A stretch of 64,000 nucleotides of DNA, from the NCBI GenBank assembly GCA_030180135.1, contig CM058236.1, positions 57,315,728 through 57,379,727 of the forward strand, read 5' to 3'. The position numbers and the translations under genes are program-made. The DNA is from Orychophragmus violaceus. Its lineage: Eukaryota; Streptophyta; Magnoliopsida; Brassicales; Brassicaceae. The notes under the pieces are model-generated. The model worked only from the letters and a program-made list of their open reading frames with translations. It was not told the DNA's origin and searched no databases. Shown here piece after piece: positions 22,729-33,432 of the stretch. Position 1 is the stretch's first letter, and each line of letters starts with the position of its first letter.

Positions 22729-22967
22729 TTAATACGGCTCGGCTTGGCTCGGCTTGGCTCGTATCTAACTATAGCAAGGGAAATTATCGCTATCGTAGGT
22801 GCACAATATTATAGCACGGCAAAAGTGCTATCACTTATGACCGACCTATTATAGCTGGGGCAGACATAGCATTATCACAAACGCCATCATATACATACGA
22901 TGGCGTTTTTCGTGTGCTAAGAATAGAGCTTTTTCTTGTAGTGCTTGATTCAATCCTTGAACTCAAG

Positions 22968-22979
22968 CTTGAGGGGGAG
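22968..22979 (+). promoter_or_regulatory. Copia A polypurine tract
   Basis: A GAGGGGGAG-type tract directly precedes the 3' LTR, in the expected position for plus-strand priming. Confidence 0.8.
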
Positions 22980-23367
22980 TATTGAATTGGAGATCATAAG
23001 TTAGACATGTGCATTGTGTTACAAGGAACCAAGAAGGAGTAATGTGCAAACTAGGGTTTCTCACTCTAAAACCTTGGTCTCACCAATATCTCACCAAACT
23101 CTCACCAACATCTCACCAACATCTCACCAATATCTCACCAAACTCTCACCAACATCTCACCAACATCTCACCTAAAAGCCATTGGTCCATTCACACTTGC
23201 TTAACCTACTTGTAATGCTTATATATACCTTGTACTTCATTAGTTAATAACACATTGAGAGTTATACATCTCTAGTTCTTGCTATCTCTCTACATTCTCT
23301 CTACATTCTCTCTTCATTCTCTCTTCAATCTAAGTTGTGTTCTTGTTCTAAACATCATATTCTAACA
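22980..23367 (+). repeat. Copia A 3' LTR
   Basis: Same length as the 5' LTR, one visible substitution, followed by the ATATG target duplication. Confidence 0.94.
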
Positions 23368-23372
23368 ATATG

Positions 23373-24470
23373 ATCGTGGTAGTGTCCACGAATAGCCAAT
23401 ATTGTGAACACTTAGTCTAGACTGTCCATTCGAAACTTATGTATAAAGTCCAATTTTTTAATTATGGTAAATCGACCGATTATTTCTCCATTCCGGCGGT
23501 ATATATGGCAGGAAACCTCAACTCTGACATCATATCCACCGTCAAAAAATAAGGGGTGAAAATAAAGGTAAAGTAAGAAAAAGAGTAAAGTGGAAAAGAA
23601 ATGAAAAAAAATAATAAAAAGGAATGGATATGAGGGATAGCGGGTGACCCATATCCATCGATAGATTTACTTGGTCTTTTTTCCTGTCAGTGAAGATAAA
23701 TTGGTCTTTCTAACGCATATACCCACAGGAAAAGATACAAAATGCAACAAGTTTTCAAAAGATTCAAAAGTACAAGGCAAAATAGAAAGATACATTTGGT
23801 GTAATTCACTCATATCTTGGCTCGGTCTTTTTACTAAATTTAGGGTCAATATTGATAAATTTAAAAACAGAATCTGTTTGTAAAAAAAAGAAAAAAAAAA
23901 ATTTAAGATCTAAAAATATAAAAAAATAAAATAAAATAAAATAAAAAGGTGGGATCATATACATTTGCACTATGCAAGAACGTTGGGATAGCAAATCGAA
24001 TTCGGTTCGAGTTCATTCTCTGAGGCAGATATTTAAGTCCCATTCAGATATTAAAAAAATCGGATTGGTTCGGATCTAATCGGGTTCGGTTTTAGTTTAG
24101 TAACACTTAAAAAACCTGGTTACACCTGAAATAATTTCGGGTTCGGTTCTATTTCGTGTTATTCACCCAAAGTATCAAATAATACCTGAAATTTGAATGT
24201 TTAAACCTACCAAGATTAAAAATGCAAAGTTGTAATAGCTAAAGTTTGAGAATAAACGAACATAAAATCAGTGAAGTTCCAATTAAACATAATGTTTCAA
24301 ACCAAGCCTAATGTTTCAAACCAAACTTGCATAACAATGTTGTAATATCTAAAATTCTAAACCTAAACAAAGCAAAAACGAACATAAAACCATTGAAGTT
24401 CAAATTAAACAATGAAATCAAAGATGGTGAAGACCCTCTCTGCAACATTCGTACAATGGCCGGTTTGCTA
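23373..24470. repeat. right part of the dispersed repeat, then AT-rich repeats
   Basis: 23373-23900 continues the repeat interrupted at 7610 and matches 27560-27940 in order (GTCCACGAATAGCC, then ATATGGCAGGAAACCTCA, then an A-rich tail). From about 24000 there is ATTCGGTTCGG-rich DNA, and at about 24225-24410 two diverged copies of an AACGAACATAAAA-containing unit. No gene. Confidence 0.45.
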
Positions 24471-24479
24471 CATCTAACA

Positions 24480-25376
<897 letters not shown>

Positions 25377-27189
25377 TAATATCCTATTAATATGTCAATA
25401 GTGTACCTCACTAAGGCGAATAAATACATTATCATCCTAAAACCAACTTATATCAAATATTCTAAATTTATGGTACAAAATATTATAAATCTCTACTAGG
25501 TTTTGAACATTTAACTTAGCCTAATAACTATAAATATAACATGATTACACTACTCAACATAAATAAATAGTATTCTTCCAAAAAAAATTTGTAGCCTAGC
25601 AAATTTTGTTCCCTAATGAATCCTGCAAAAGAAATAACATATCTCAAAAATCTCAAGCCTTTTAAAACCGGTTGACGGATTAAGTTTGTTTCCTTCACAC
25701 TTTGAATCAATATACATTCGTTAATGGATAATCATTGAAGCTAATATTAGCATATTGTTTGATATTGTCTTCAAGTCAATTAGCTTTCTTTTGATGATAG
25801 TAATATCTAGCATTTATATGTTTTGTTTCAGGAATCTTTATAACACTAACCGTCACATAAGACAATATCAAATATAACATAATTGTAATAGTTTTTCCTT
25901 TATGTTTTCTGAAATTTTATAAGTTGCGTTTGGTTACTGATGCTTTGTGATTATTGTATGTTGTAACACGGCCCATATTAAGGCTGTTGCCGAGACCGTA
26001 TATATGGTGGACGAGTGTGGAGTAAAATGGTTTGTCAAATTTGTGATGGAGTTTGGAAGTCGTAGACGACGATTCCATTAACTGGTGGCTTGAGAGAATT
26101 TCTTAATACAACATCATCAAGGCTAACAACACTATCGTATTGGAATTAATTCGGAAAAATATCATAACTCATGTCCTCAAGCTCTTCTCTAAGAACAAGA
26201 CCCAACTTTTTTTGTTTCTACTTATGTTATGGCTTTTGTAAACCTCTTGATGTCTATGTTATTTGTTTTTTTTGTTTATGAACTTTTGAAGTTTGTTTTT
26301 GATTGTTTATATATTAGATACACGCGATAGTTTTGAATCAATCATAAATTATTAAAAGAACTAATAAAACAAAATCAAATGTTATCCAAATCTCGAAATA
26401 CAAAGAAAAAAATCAATAAAATAAAATATAACTATTGTATTTACACTAACGAAAATAATAAATCTATAATATAACAAAATCGCCAATTGGTAGAAGCATA
26501 AATTTGAACACAAACGATCCAGTTTGTAATAAAAAATCATTAAATCTAAATGAAAAAAAATAACCGCGCTAAATGCTGATCAAACCCTAGTTTATTTATT
26601 GTTAATGTAATAAGTGACTAAAATTTTGGAAGATGCAAAGAATGTGATTCTGCTTCTAGTGCTTTATCTTCAACAAAGAATGGTTCAAATAAATGGTTGA
26701 TCATACTATAACTAATAATATACTAGTGAATGTTAATCAAACTGTCGTTGAAAGCATTTTACCGAGAAGCAGGTCTTGTACCATTGGCAATTGTATAATG
26801 TTAAGACTTGTTTTGGACTTTTACCAATTAACTTATAGTTTAAAACTAAACAATAAGCCGAAAAAAGTCTCAAAACAAAAGTAAAAGACACGTTCATTGT
26901 GAGGAATAATTGGACCCACTATACATTTTATCTTTCTAATAGCAGATTTGTATCTTTTGTATCTTTTGTATTTTTTGATGTTTGCTTCCAATTTGTATCT
27001 TTTTTTTACTATTTCTGTGTGCTTTGTCCAAAATGCTCATACCTTTTTCTTTTGTTTATTTTTATTTGTATCTACAGATGAATAATTCTCGCGGATGGAC
27101 TGTAAAAGCAGATTTGATTTATGTGTAGCTTCTCTTGTAAGACTTAAAACATGTGAACAAGATTGATTAGTGATTTCTAGCACAAGTTA
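25377..27189. other. AT-rich intergenic DNA, nothing recognised
   Basis: Only short, low-complexity shadow ORFs. No supported gene, RNA or element ends. Confidence 0.4.
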
Positions 27190-27940
27190 CGATGGATATC
27201 ATGGTCAGCATAATCATATCACATGCTATACGTTTCTGATGGACAGAAGGTGGCAAAAGCTCATATGATCGTGAATCCGTGGATACATAATACGCCAGGC
27301 CCACTATCCATCCAAAAATCCAAAGTTCACAAATCGTGAATTATACCTAGTAAACACAAATTTAAGAGCTCATTTGGACAATATCGGCTATTCGTGGACA
27401 CTACCACGATCATATCACATGTGATACACTTCTGATTGACATAAGGTAGCAAGAGATCGCATGATCGTGAATCTGTGGATACACTATAAGCCATGTCAAA
27501 CTATCCACGCAAAAAGAAACTTTGTGTGGCTACATGCTTTCCATTGTGAGCGTTTATCATGTGCTATGAACGTGTTTGTTTCCACGAATAGCCGATACAA
27601 TGGACACCTATTCTATATTGTCCGCTCGAAACTTTCGTATTAAGTCCGGTTTTTTTCCAGTACATCGATCGATTATATCTTCAGCCCGACAATTTATATG
27701 GCCAGAAACCTCACCTCTGTTGTTATATCCATCGTTCAAAAATTAAAGAGCAAAAATAAATAGATAAAGTACGAAAAAGAAGAGAGTGAAAAAAGGAAGA
27801 AAAAAAAGAAGGAAAATGGAGAAGCATTATCATCCAAATGATTTAAAATAAGTTGAGAAAAAATACAAAATGAAAAACAAATATAAAAAATACTAAACTG
27901 CACCAAAAAAAAAAAAATATTGAGTGTAATTCACCCCCAT
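27190..27940. repeat. second copy of the dispersed repeat
   Basis: Two units about 190 bp apart (starting near 27212 and 27402) carry ATATCACATG, TTCTGATGGACA-like and CATGATCGTGAATC motifs. They are followed by GTTTCCACGAATAGCCGATA and an ATATGGCCAGAAACCTCA motif and end in an A-rich tail. The order matches 7195-7610 plus 23373-23900. Confidence 0.55.
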
Positions 27941-28216
27941 TGTGAGGAGTTAAGAAAAACTCCAATTCAAATTTGATATTATTGTTCATTATCAGGGATT
28001 TGTGAGAATTATAGAGTTCAAATATAATTTAGTGGGGGAAATATTCTGTGAGAGAGATTTTTTCCCCTCTTTTTGTTATCAAGTCTATTGTCTTTTCAAA
28101 ATAAATTCATTATTGTGAATTCAATTTTTCCCTCTAAATTATTCTAATTGGTTTACCAATACAACCAATGAGTTATTATAGTGGGGGTGAGAAAATGGCA
28201 TCCTTTGGAGGGTTTC

Positions 28217-28485
28217 TGTGATACCCCGTATCAAAAATATGGTCACCGAGCAGCAGAAAGTCAACCGAAGGTAAAATCGTCATTTTACCTAAGTCAGGGG
28301 TAAAATGGTAATTTTACCAAAGTTCGAGACGGAAACCGAGGCGGGCCAAATATTCATAAGTAATAAATATTCATAATGGAATAAATATTCTCTATCGTCT
28401 TACGGTTTCAGTCGTAAGTTTATACCACTGTTGCCATATCGGTGACAGTGGAAACCCGTGGAAGTCACCAAGTTCGTAGGGCCCA
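28217..28485 (+). repeat. Gypsy D 5' LTR, heavily deleted
   Basis: 28217-28350 matches the LTR start at 30499-30645. 28452-28485 matches 40577-40610 near the far part of the 3' LTR. About 3 kb in between is missing, and the LTR end ...GTTACA with its primer site is not found before the coding region. Confidence 0.75.
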
Positions 28486-28518
28486 CTGTTGCCATATCAT
28501 TATCGGCTTGTCGGTTCT

Positions 28519-29325
28519 ATGTTGGAGGACATTTTGGCACAGCAGGTTGGACCAGGATCTCCCCGTACCCCGCTCGACATGGCTACGTCATCAGCATCTA
28601 CCGAGTCACATGGTGAGGCCGTACCGCCACCAGCCGCGATGACCGAGGCACCGCCAGTAGCACCCGAGAGCCGAGCTTGTAGTGGATGTGGAGTACGAGA
28701 TTTTCACCTGTGGTGGTGTCCGCGATCAGTTGACCCGCGTCTCCGGGAGCCCTATCAGCCAATACCTATACCAGGCCACTGTCTGTTATGTGGTCAGGAG
28801 GACCATGGAGAGATGACTTGCCCAGTCGCCAGAGCAGGACTGTATATGCCAGATGGTGAGCCGTATCCAGCATCAGTACCCGGAGATTGGGGAGCCGGAC
28901 CCAGCCGCAGAGATCCCGAGCCTAGTTCGCCGCCCGCTAGACAGCTACCTATGATCGAGATGCCGATTGTTCAGTCGCCTCAGCCCGAGCCTGTGAGGAG
29001 ATGTCAGTTATGCAGAGGTCAGGGTCATCTTGCTTCAGATTGTTTTATGGGTCCCCCGTCAGCACCGACTTCGCCTTGCCAGTTATGTGGAGGTTATGGA
29101 CACCCAGCATCTGCATGTTACCGAGGACCGTACTCAGCAGTCTGTTCAGTTTGTGGCCGCACATGTCACGATGCTTACCTCTGTCCGATAGCCGAGCCCC
29201 AGCACGTTGGAGCACCGTCTCGAGATGCACACACACCACACCCTCCTGGCGCGCCTGCCAGCGGATACTCCAGTGAGCCGTATTGCCAGTGGTGTTGGGC
29301 ATTTCGGTCTTGCTGGAGGCGTTAG
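28519..29325 (+). CDS. Gypsy D Gag-like protein with four to five zinc knuckles
   Basis: From the first ATG in frame the ORF encodes 268 residues, Pro-rich and acidic. Four perfect CX2CX4HX4C knuckles are visible: CLLCGQEDHGEMTC, CQLCRGQGHLASDC, CQLCGGYGHPASAC and CSVCGRTCHDAYLC. A variant CSGCGVRDFHLWWC precedes them. Proline-rich linkers separate the knuckles. Gag proteins usually carry one or two, so this is an unusual arrangement. Its position after the 5' LTR remnant suggests a nucleocapsid-like role in packaging RNA, but no capsid domain is recognised. Confidence 0.65.
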   Translation: MLEDILAQQVGPGSPRTPLDMATSSASTESHGEAVPPPAAMTEAPPVAPESRACSGCGVRDFHLWWCPRSVDPRLREPYQPIPIPGHCLLCGQEDHGEMTCPVARAGLYMPDGEPYPASVPGDWGAGPSRRDPEPSSPPARQLPMIEMPIVQSPQPEPVRRCQLCRGQGHLASDCFMGPPSAPTSPCQLCGGYGHPASACYRGPYSAVCSVCGRTCHDAYLCPIAEPQHVGAPSRDAHTPHPPGAPASGYSSEPYCQWCWAFRSCWRR

Positions 29326-30267
29326 GTTAGGGTAGGGGTAGTTAGGCCAGGTAAGTTGGGGGCACTAACTCTATTTTGATTTGTAGATAGATCGGCAGAT
29401 AGGCGACTTGCGTGTCGTCTTGCTTTTGGTTGTGCAGCGGCGTCATATGAGTTTTTGGTATGTGATGACGGCTTTTATGTAGGAACTCTGATCTTAACCG
29501 TGTACTAAAAACTTTATAATGTATGATATATCGTTTTATGTATATGGTGGATGCAGAGTGTTCGGCTAATCGTTTATAGTAGCATAGTAACTATTTGCAT
29601 GATTGAGACGGTTCGGAAAGCAAATAGTGTACTGTGTGAAACTAAATGATGGGCGGAACTGACGACTGTTCATCGTGACCTAAACCCGGATTGACGACGC
29701 ATCCGGCCGATCACTAGATTGCGTGATTTTGTGTGTAGTAGATTGCTTGTTTATTCTTGATTGATTGATTGTTTTATTGTGCGGTAGATCGCGTAGTGTT
29801 GGTAAGCGTGGGTTTGATAGATTGACCGTTTGAGTATTACTGACCATTAGATTGTTAATCTTTCGAATGTGTGCGTAGTGGTCGATCGTTTTCTTTGATC
29901 TTGATAGAAAGATAAGTCGTAAGTTTATTTTAGTTATATTTCAAGTTCGAGCTGACTTGCGAACGGTTGAGTTCCACCGTTCCTCCGCGAGAGAACGGAC
30001 TTATAGGGTATTGTTATTTAATCACGAGAGACCGTAGGGTACGTGATTAAGTAACCATATTTCTATGGGAAAGTGATATCGGGGATAGAGCAAGAGAGAG
30101 ATGTGAATCCGAAACCGAACCCGAACCCGGAAGCGAGTTAAAGTGTCAAGTTGTTGCTAGTCGAGCGCGTCGGACCGCGAAGTAGTGGGAATATCGTCAG
30201 GGGGAATGCAGCCGCCATCGCGAGCGACGGAAAGGAGCCGGGACGCATGAGGAGTTAGCAAAGAGAT
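29326..30267 (+). other. Gypsy D internal non-coding DNA
   Basis: No domain is seen. Short GATTGATTG and TAGATTG repeats are present. This is where protease to integrase would be expected, and none remains. Confidence 0.5.
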
Positions 30268-30498
30268 TTGGAAGAAGAAGCGCCGATGTTGAATTCAAGA
30301 AGAAGGAAGCCGATGATCAGATTCTTGAAGAGTGTCCCAGAAAAAGGAAGGAAGGATGCCATAAAAGAGACGTGGAAGGCGAAGCAAAGTGGGGAAGCGT
30401 CAGAACGAGTTGGTAAGCAGACCACCGGAATCGGAACCGATTCGACGTCTGTAAGTGACGAAGAATTCGGGGACCGAATTCCTGTAAGTGGGGAAGAA
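30268..30498 (+). pseudogene. end of a Gypsy coding region running into the 3' LTR
   Basis: A basic frame ends in SDEEFGDRIPVSGEE just before the LTR. Plant Gypsy polyproteins and spacers often end in a similar acidic motif next to the polypurine tract. The frame continues into the LTR (to 30603), so the true end is uncertain. Confidence 0.4.
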
Positions 30499-32245
30499 TG
30501 TGATACCCCGTATCAAAAATACGGTCACCGGGCAGCAGAAAGTCAACCGAGGGTAAAATCGTCTAAAATGGTAATTTTACCTAAGTCAGGGGTAAAATGG
30601 TAATTTTACCAAAGTTCGAGACGGAAACCGAGGCGGGCCAAATATTCTTATGTTTTAACATAGAGAATGTTTACAAGATCAGAATTGGAGAAATCGGAGC
30701 GGAAACGAGTTTTTCGGCTTGTCGGGAATGGAAACCGACAAAACCGAAGAAACTTCGGAAATTCATATCTTGAGCTACGTAAGCCCGAACGGAGTGATTC
30801 AAATTGCTAAATTCATTAAAAAGAATGGAGAATCAGATTTTGGAGGATTTGGAATATATGGGAGCATCCGGAGCCGTTCTAAAATATTAAACCCGAGAAA
30901 CCGCAAAAACCGAGCCTCGGAAGATTGTGTGATTAGTGGCTTGTGTGTGGGTTAATTATGATGGTCAGGTAGCATAATGATGCCAGAGAGACACCTGTCT
31001 CTTCCCCAAGTCGCCACCTCTCTTCTCCTCATGCATGCATGGGAAAAATGCATTGAATCCTTTTTGTGCAAGTAAACATCTAATCAAGTTTATTTAATCT
31101 AAACCTCCCTCTCTCTAATCTCTCTCCCTCGACCACTCTCTGAAGCTCTCACTCTCTCTTTTCCAGAAAACACTAAGTTCTTGTTATTGTTCTTGGAGTT
31201 CTTGAGAGATCCATCACAAAACTCTTACCTTGATGAAGAAGTAAAGCTCAAACCCTTCTTCTTCACCACCAAATCTTCTCCTCTCACTCTCGGTCTTCTC
31301 CCTCTCTCTGTCACTCAAGATCATGCCAGTTGTTGCCCAGAAATCCATGCATGTCTCTTGAATCTTCAAGAAAAGCCCAAGAACCCTAGATTTGTGCATC
31401 AAACCTTGTTTTGCAAGAAATCCCATAACTTTCTTTCTATAAACCCAAATCAAGATCTGCAAAGCCCTATGGATCCATCTTGATTCCCTCTATCTTCTCC
31501 AGCTGGTCTCCGCCGTTGTAGTCGCCGGAGGTCGCCGGAAAACCACCGTGAGCAATCGCCTTTCTAGGGTTTGTAGGATTCCATCTTTTATTCAATGTTT
31601 TCAGCTATTTTGAGTTTGGTATTGAGTAGATCTGGTGTTGGTGATCAGTTTGGTAGGTGGTTCGCCGTGAGAAACCGCCGGAAAAGCTCTCACCGCCGCC
31701 GGTCAACGCTCCTCCGCCGGAGTCAACGCCGGAATCTTGCCGCCGGCGAGCCTCTTCCACCGCCGAGTGAACCAGGTTCTTCAAGGAGTCTTTGGGTATA
31801 GTTTGTGTTGAATTTGGGATTGGTTGTGGTTTGGTTTAAACCGGGTCAAAGGGGGGTGTTGAACCGGTCAACGGTTTAACCCTAAACCGGTTTAATCAAA
31901 CCGGTTGGTTAAGATGTTGGATCGGTTCAGTTTGATTCCGTAATTTGATAACCTGTGGTTCCGTGTTTCAGGAGTATATGGTGGTCCGGGAATCCTCATC
32001 CGTGCCAAAATCCGTTAATTCCTCGACTATTCCGTGAGTCGGCTCGAAAACTCGTAGAAACCAATTAAACCGGGAAATCACTAAACCGTAACCGCTAGGA
32101 CGTTACGCGTTGACCAAATTAATCAATTAATTAATTAACTGGACATTTGATAATGAACCGGAGGAAACCCATTAAACCTGATTAGGGTTTAGAATTAAAA
32201 AGGATAACCGATTTCGTGCCGCTAGGTTGTTAGTAAAGCGTAATC

Positions 32246-32283
<38 letters not shown>

Positions 32284-32683
32284 TTAAGTATAAAGAACGA
32301 GTATTAATGAACTATAAACGGAAAATTAAGACGATATTAAAGTATGAGTTAAACCTAAATGAGTGTATAAGATATATTAACGGGGTTGGGTATTAGGTTT
32401 AATAGCGGGGTAAGGGTAATGAACTAATTAAGTTGAGAATGAGACGTCGGGGAGTTAGTAAGTTTACTAACTCTAAACCGACGGATCGGGGAGTTAATCA
32501 ATGACGTTTAAATTCGGTTAAGAAATAAGAAGTGTGGTGATTGGTGAACCATCTACGGGTTAACAAGCGGTTAACCCAAGGTAGCGGGCGTGAAATAGAT
32601 TAAAAGACTTAGAAACCCTAAATAGGCTTGCTTGTGTGGTGATTAGTGTGATTGTGTGACTGATTGTTAGTGCGTGTGGTATT
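30499..32683 (+). repeat. Gypsy D 3' LTR, first part
   Basis: Begins TGTGATACCCCG. It contains two TGGTAATTTTACC palindromic motifs, a CT-rich leader (31100-31330), a CGCCGG-rich stretch (31500-31760) and an (AT)n run at about 32250-32280. No supported gene. Interrupted at 32684 by Copia C. Confidence 0.8.
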
Positions 32684-32688
32684 GTTAT

Positions 32689-33360
32689 TGAAGGATTATG
32701 TGTTTTTCCATGGTTCAATTCCCAAATTGCAACCTAGCACATAATCTTAAACAGATCTAGGTGATTTGAAATTGAATCATAAAACAAACCTGGACATTAC
32801 CTTTTGCAGCGGAATGATTGTAATGTCGAGATCAACGAACAGATGAATACCTGTTCCTCCTTTGGTATCCACACGCTTACAAGCACGGATGGCTGCTAGA
32901 CCGGATGGATCAACAGAGAGTGAGAGAGATTAGAGAGAGAGGGAGGCCACGGCTGCCACTCTCAAAATCGCCAACATGGCTTAGGGTTACAATACCCATG
33001 TTGCAATCTTATTGATTCACTAATGGGCCCAAGTTTAATTAATTAAACTAATGGTCCATTAGACTTTTGGAACCAAGACACAAATCAGACAAAAGCCCAT
33101 TTGTTGTCTGCCCAACTCTCAGTACAAATACAGTAAATGCCTTAGCATCTTACCGTATTAATTCCATCTTAACTTTCCCGTTAGCTATGGTGTGTGACCC
33201 TTCGGGATCATACAATACTGGTAATAAGTCCTAAACTTATAGATCATGAGCGGGCTCTAGCAAGTCATCATGATCACCCAGTATTTATGACTTATGTCTG
33301 ATCTCGACATTTATCATACTTTCTAGAGATAGTACAGTAGATTTCAGGACATTCCCAACA
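32689..33360 (-). repeat. Copia C 3' LTR (left copy)
   Basis: On the minus strand it starts TGTTGGGAATG and ends TAATCCTTCA. It is followed on the + strand by ATCTCCCACTTG, the complement of the polypurine tract. Confidence 0.93.
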
Positions 33361-33432
33361 ATCTCCCACTTGTACTGGAATCCTACACAGGACATTCCCA
33401 ACAATCTCCCGATTGTACTGGAATCCTACATT
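33317..33432. repeat. duplicated LTR-edge and polypurine tract of Copia C
   Basis: A segment containing GGACATTCCCAACAATCTCCC and TTGTACTGGAATCCTACA occurs twice head to tail, about 44 bp apart. The first LTR bases and the polypurine tract are therefore duplicated. Confidence 0.8.

Larger units (their letters stand above)
20104..22943 (+). mobile_element. gene-capturing CACTA (En/Spm-type) transposon, non-autonomous
   Basis: It begins CACTACAAAAAAAGTCC and ends in the inverted GCTTTTTCTTGTAGTG, with the 3-bp target duplication CTT at 20101-20103 and 22944-22946. These are the hallmarks of CACTA elements. Subterminal copies of TATAGCAC/GTGCTA-type motifs occur at both ends. It has no transposase. 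The interior consists of host gene fragments in + orientation with introns: phosphoglycerate dehydrogenase, a LAX2-type auxin carrier and a short membrane-protein tail. It lies in the 3' untranslated part of Copia A. Confidence 0.93.
7611..23372 (+). mobile_element. Copia A: LTR retrotransposon (defective), host of two nested insertions
   Basis: 388-bp LTRs at 7616-8003 and 22980-23367 differ at one position that I could see. They are flanked by the 5-bp target duplication ATATG (7611-7615, 23368-23372). A tRNA-iMet-type primer site TGGTATCAGAGC follows the 5' LTR and the polypurine tract GAGGGGGAG precedes the 3' LTR. Inside lie Copia B (8807-16520) and a CACTA element (20104-22943), each with its own target duplication. 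Without them Copia A is about 5.2 kb. The gag N-terminal domain is missing and pol has two frameshifts, so it is not autonomous. Confidence 0.95.

Noticed and set aside
28489..28518. upstream start of the zinc-knuckle ORF at TTG 28489
   Set aside because: Plants rarely start at TTG, and an ATG at 28519 is available in the same frame.
30268..30603. independent 111-residue gene
   Set aside because: It crosses the boundary into the Gypsy D 3' LTR, so it is element sequence.
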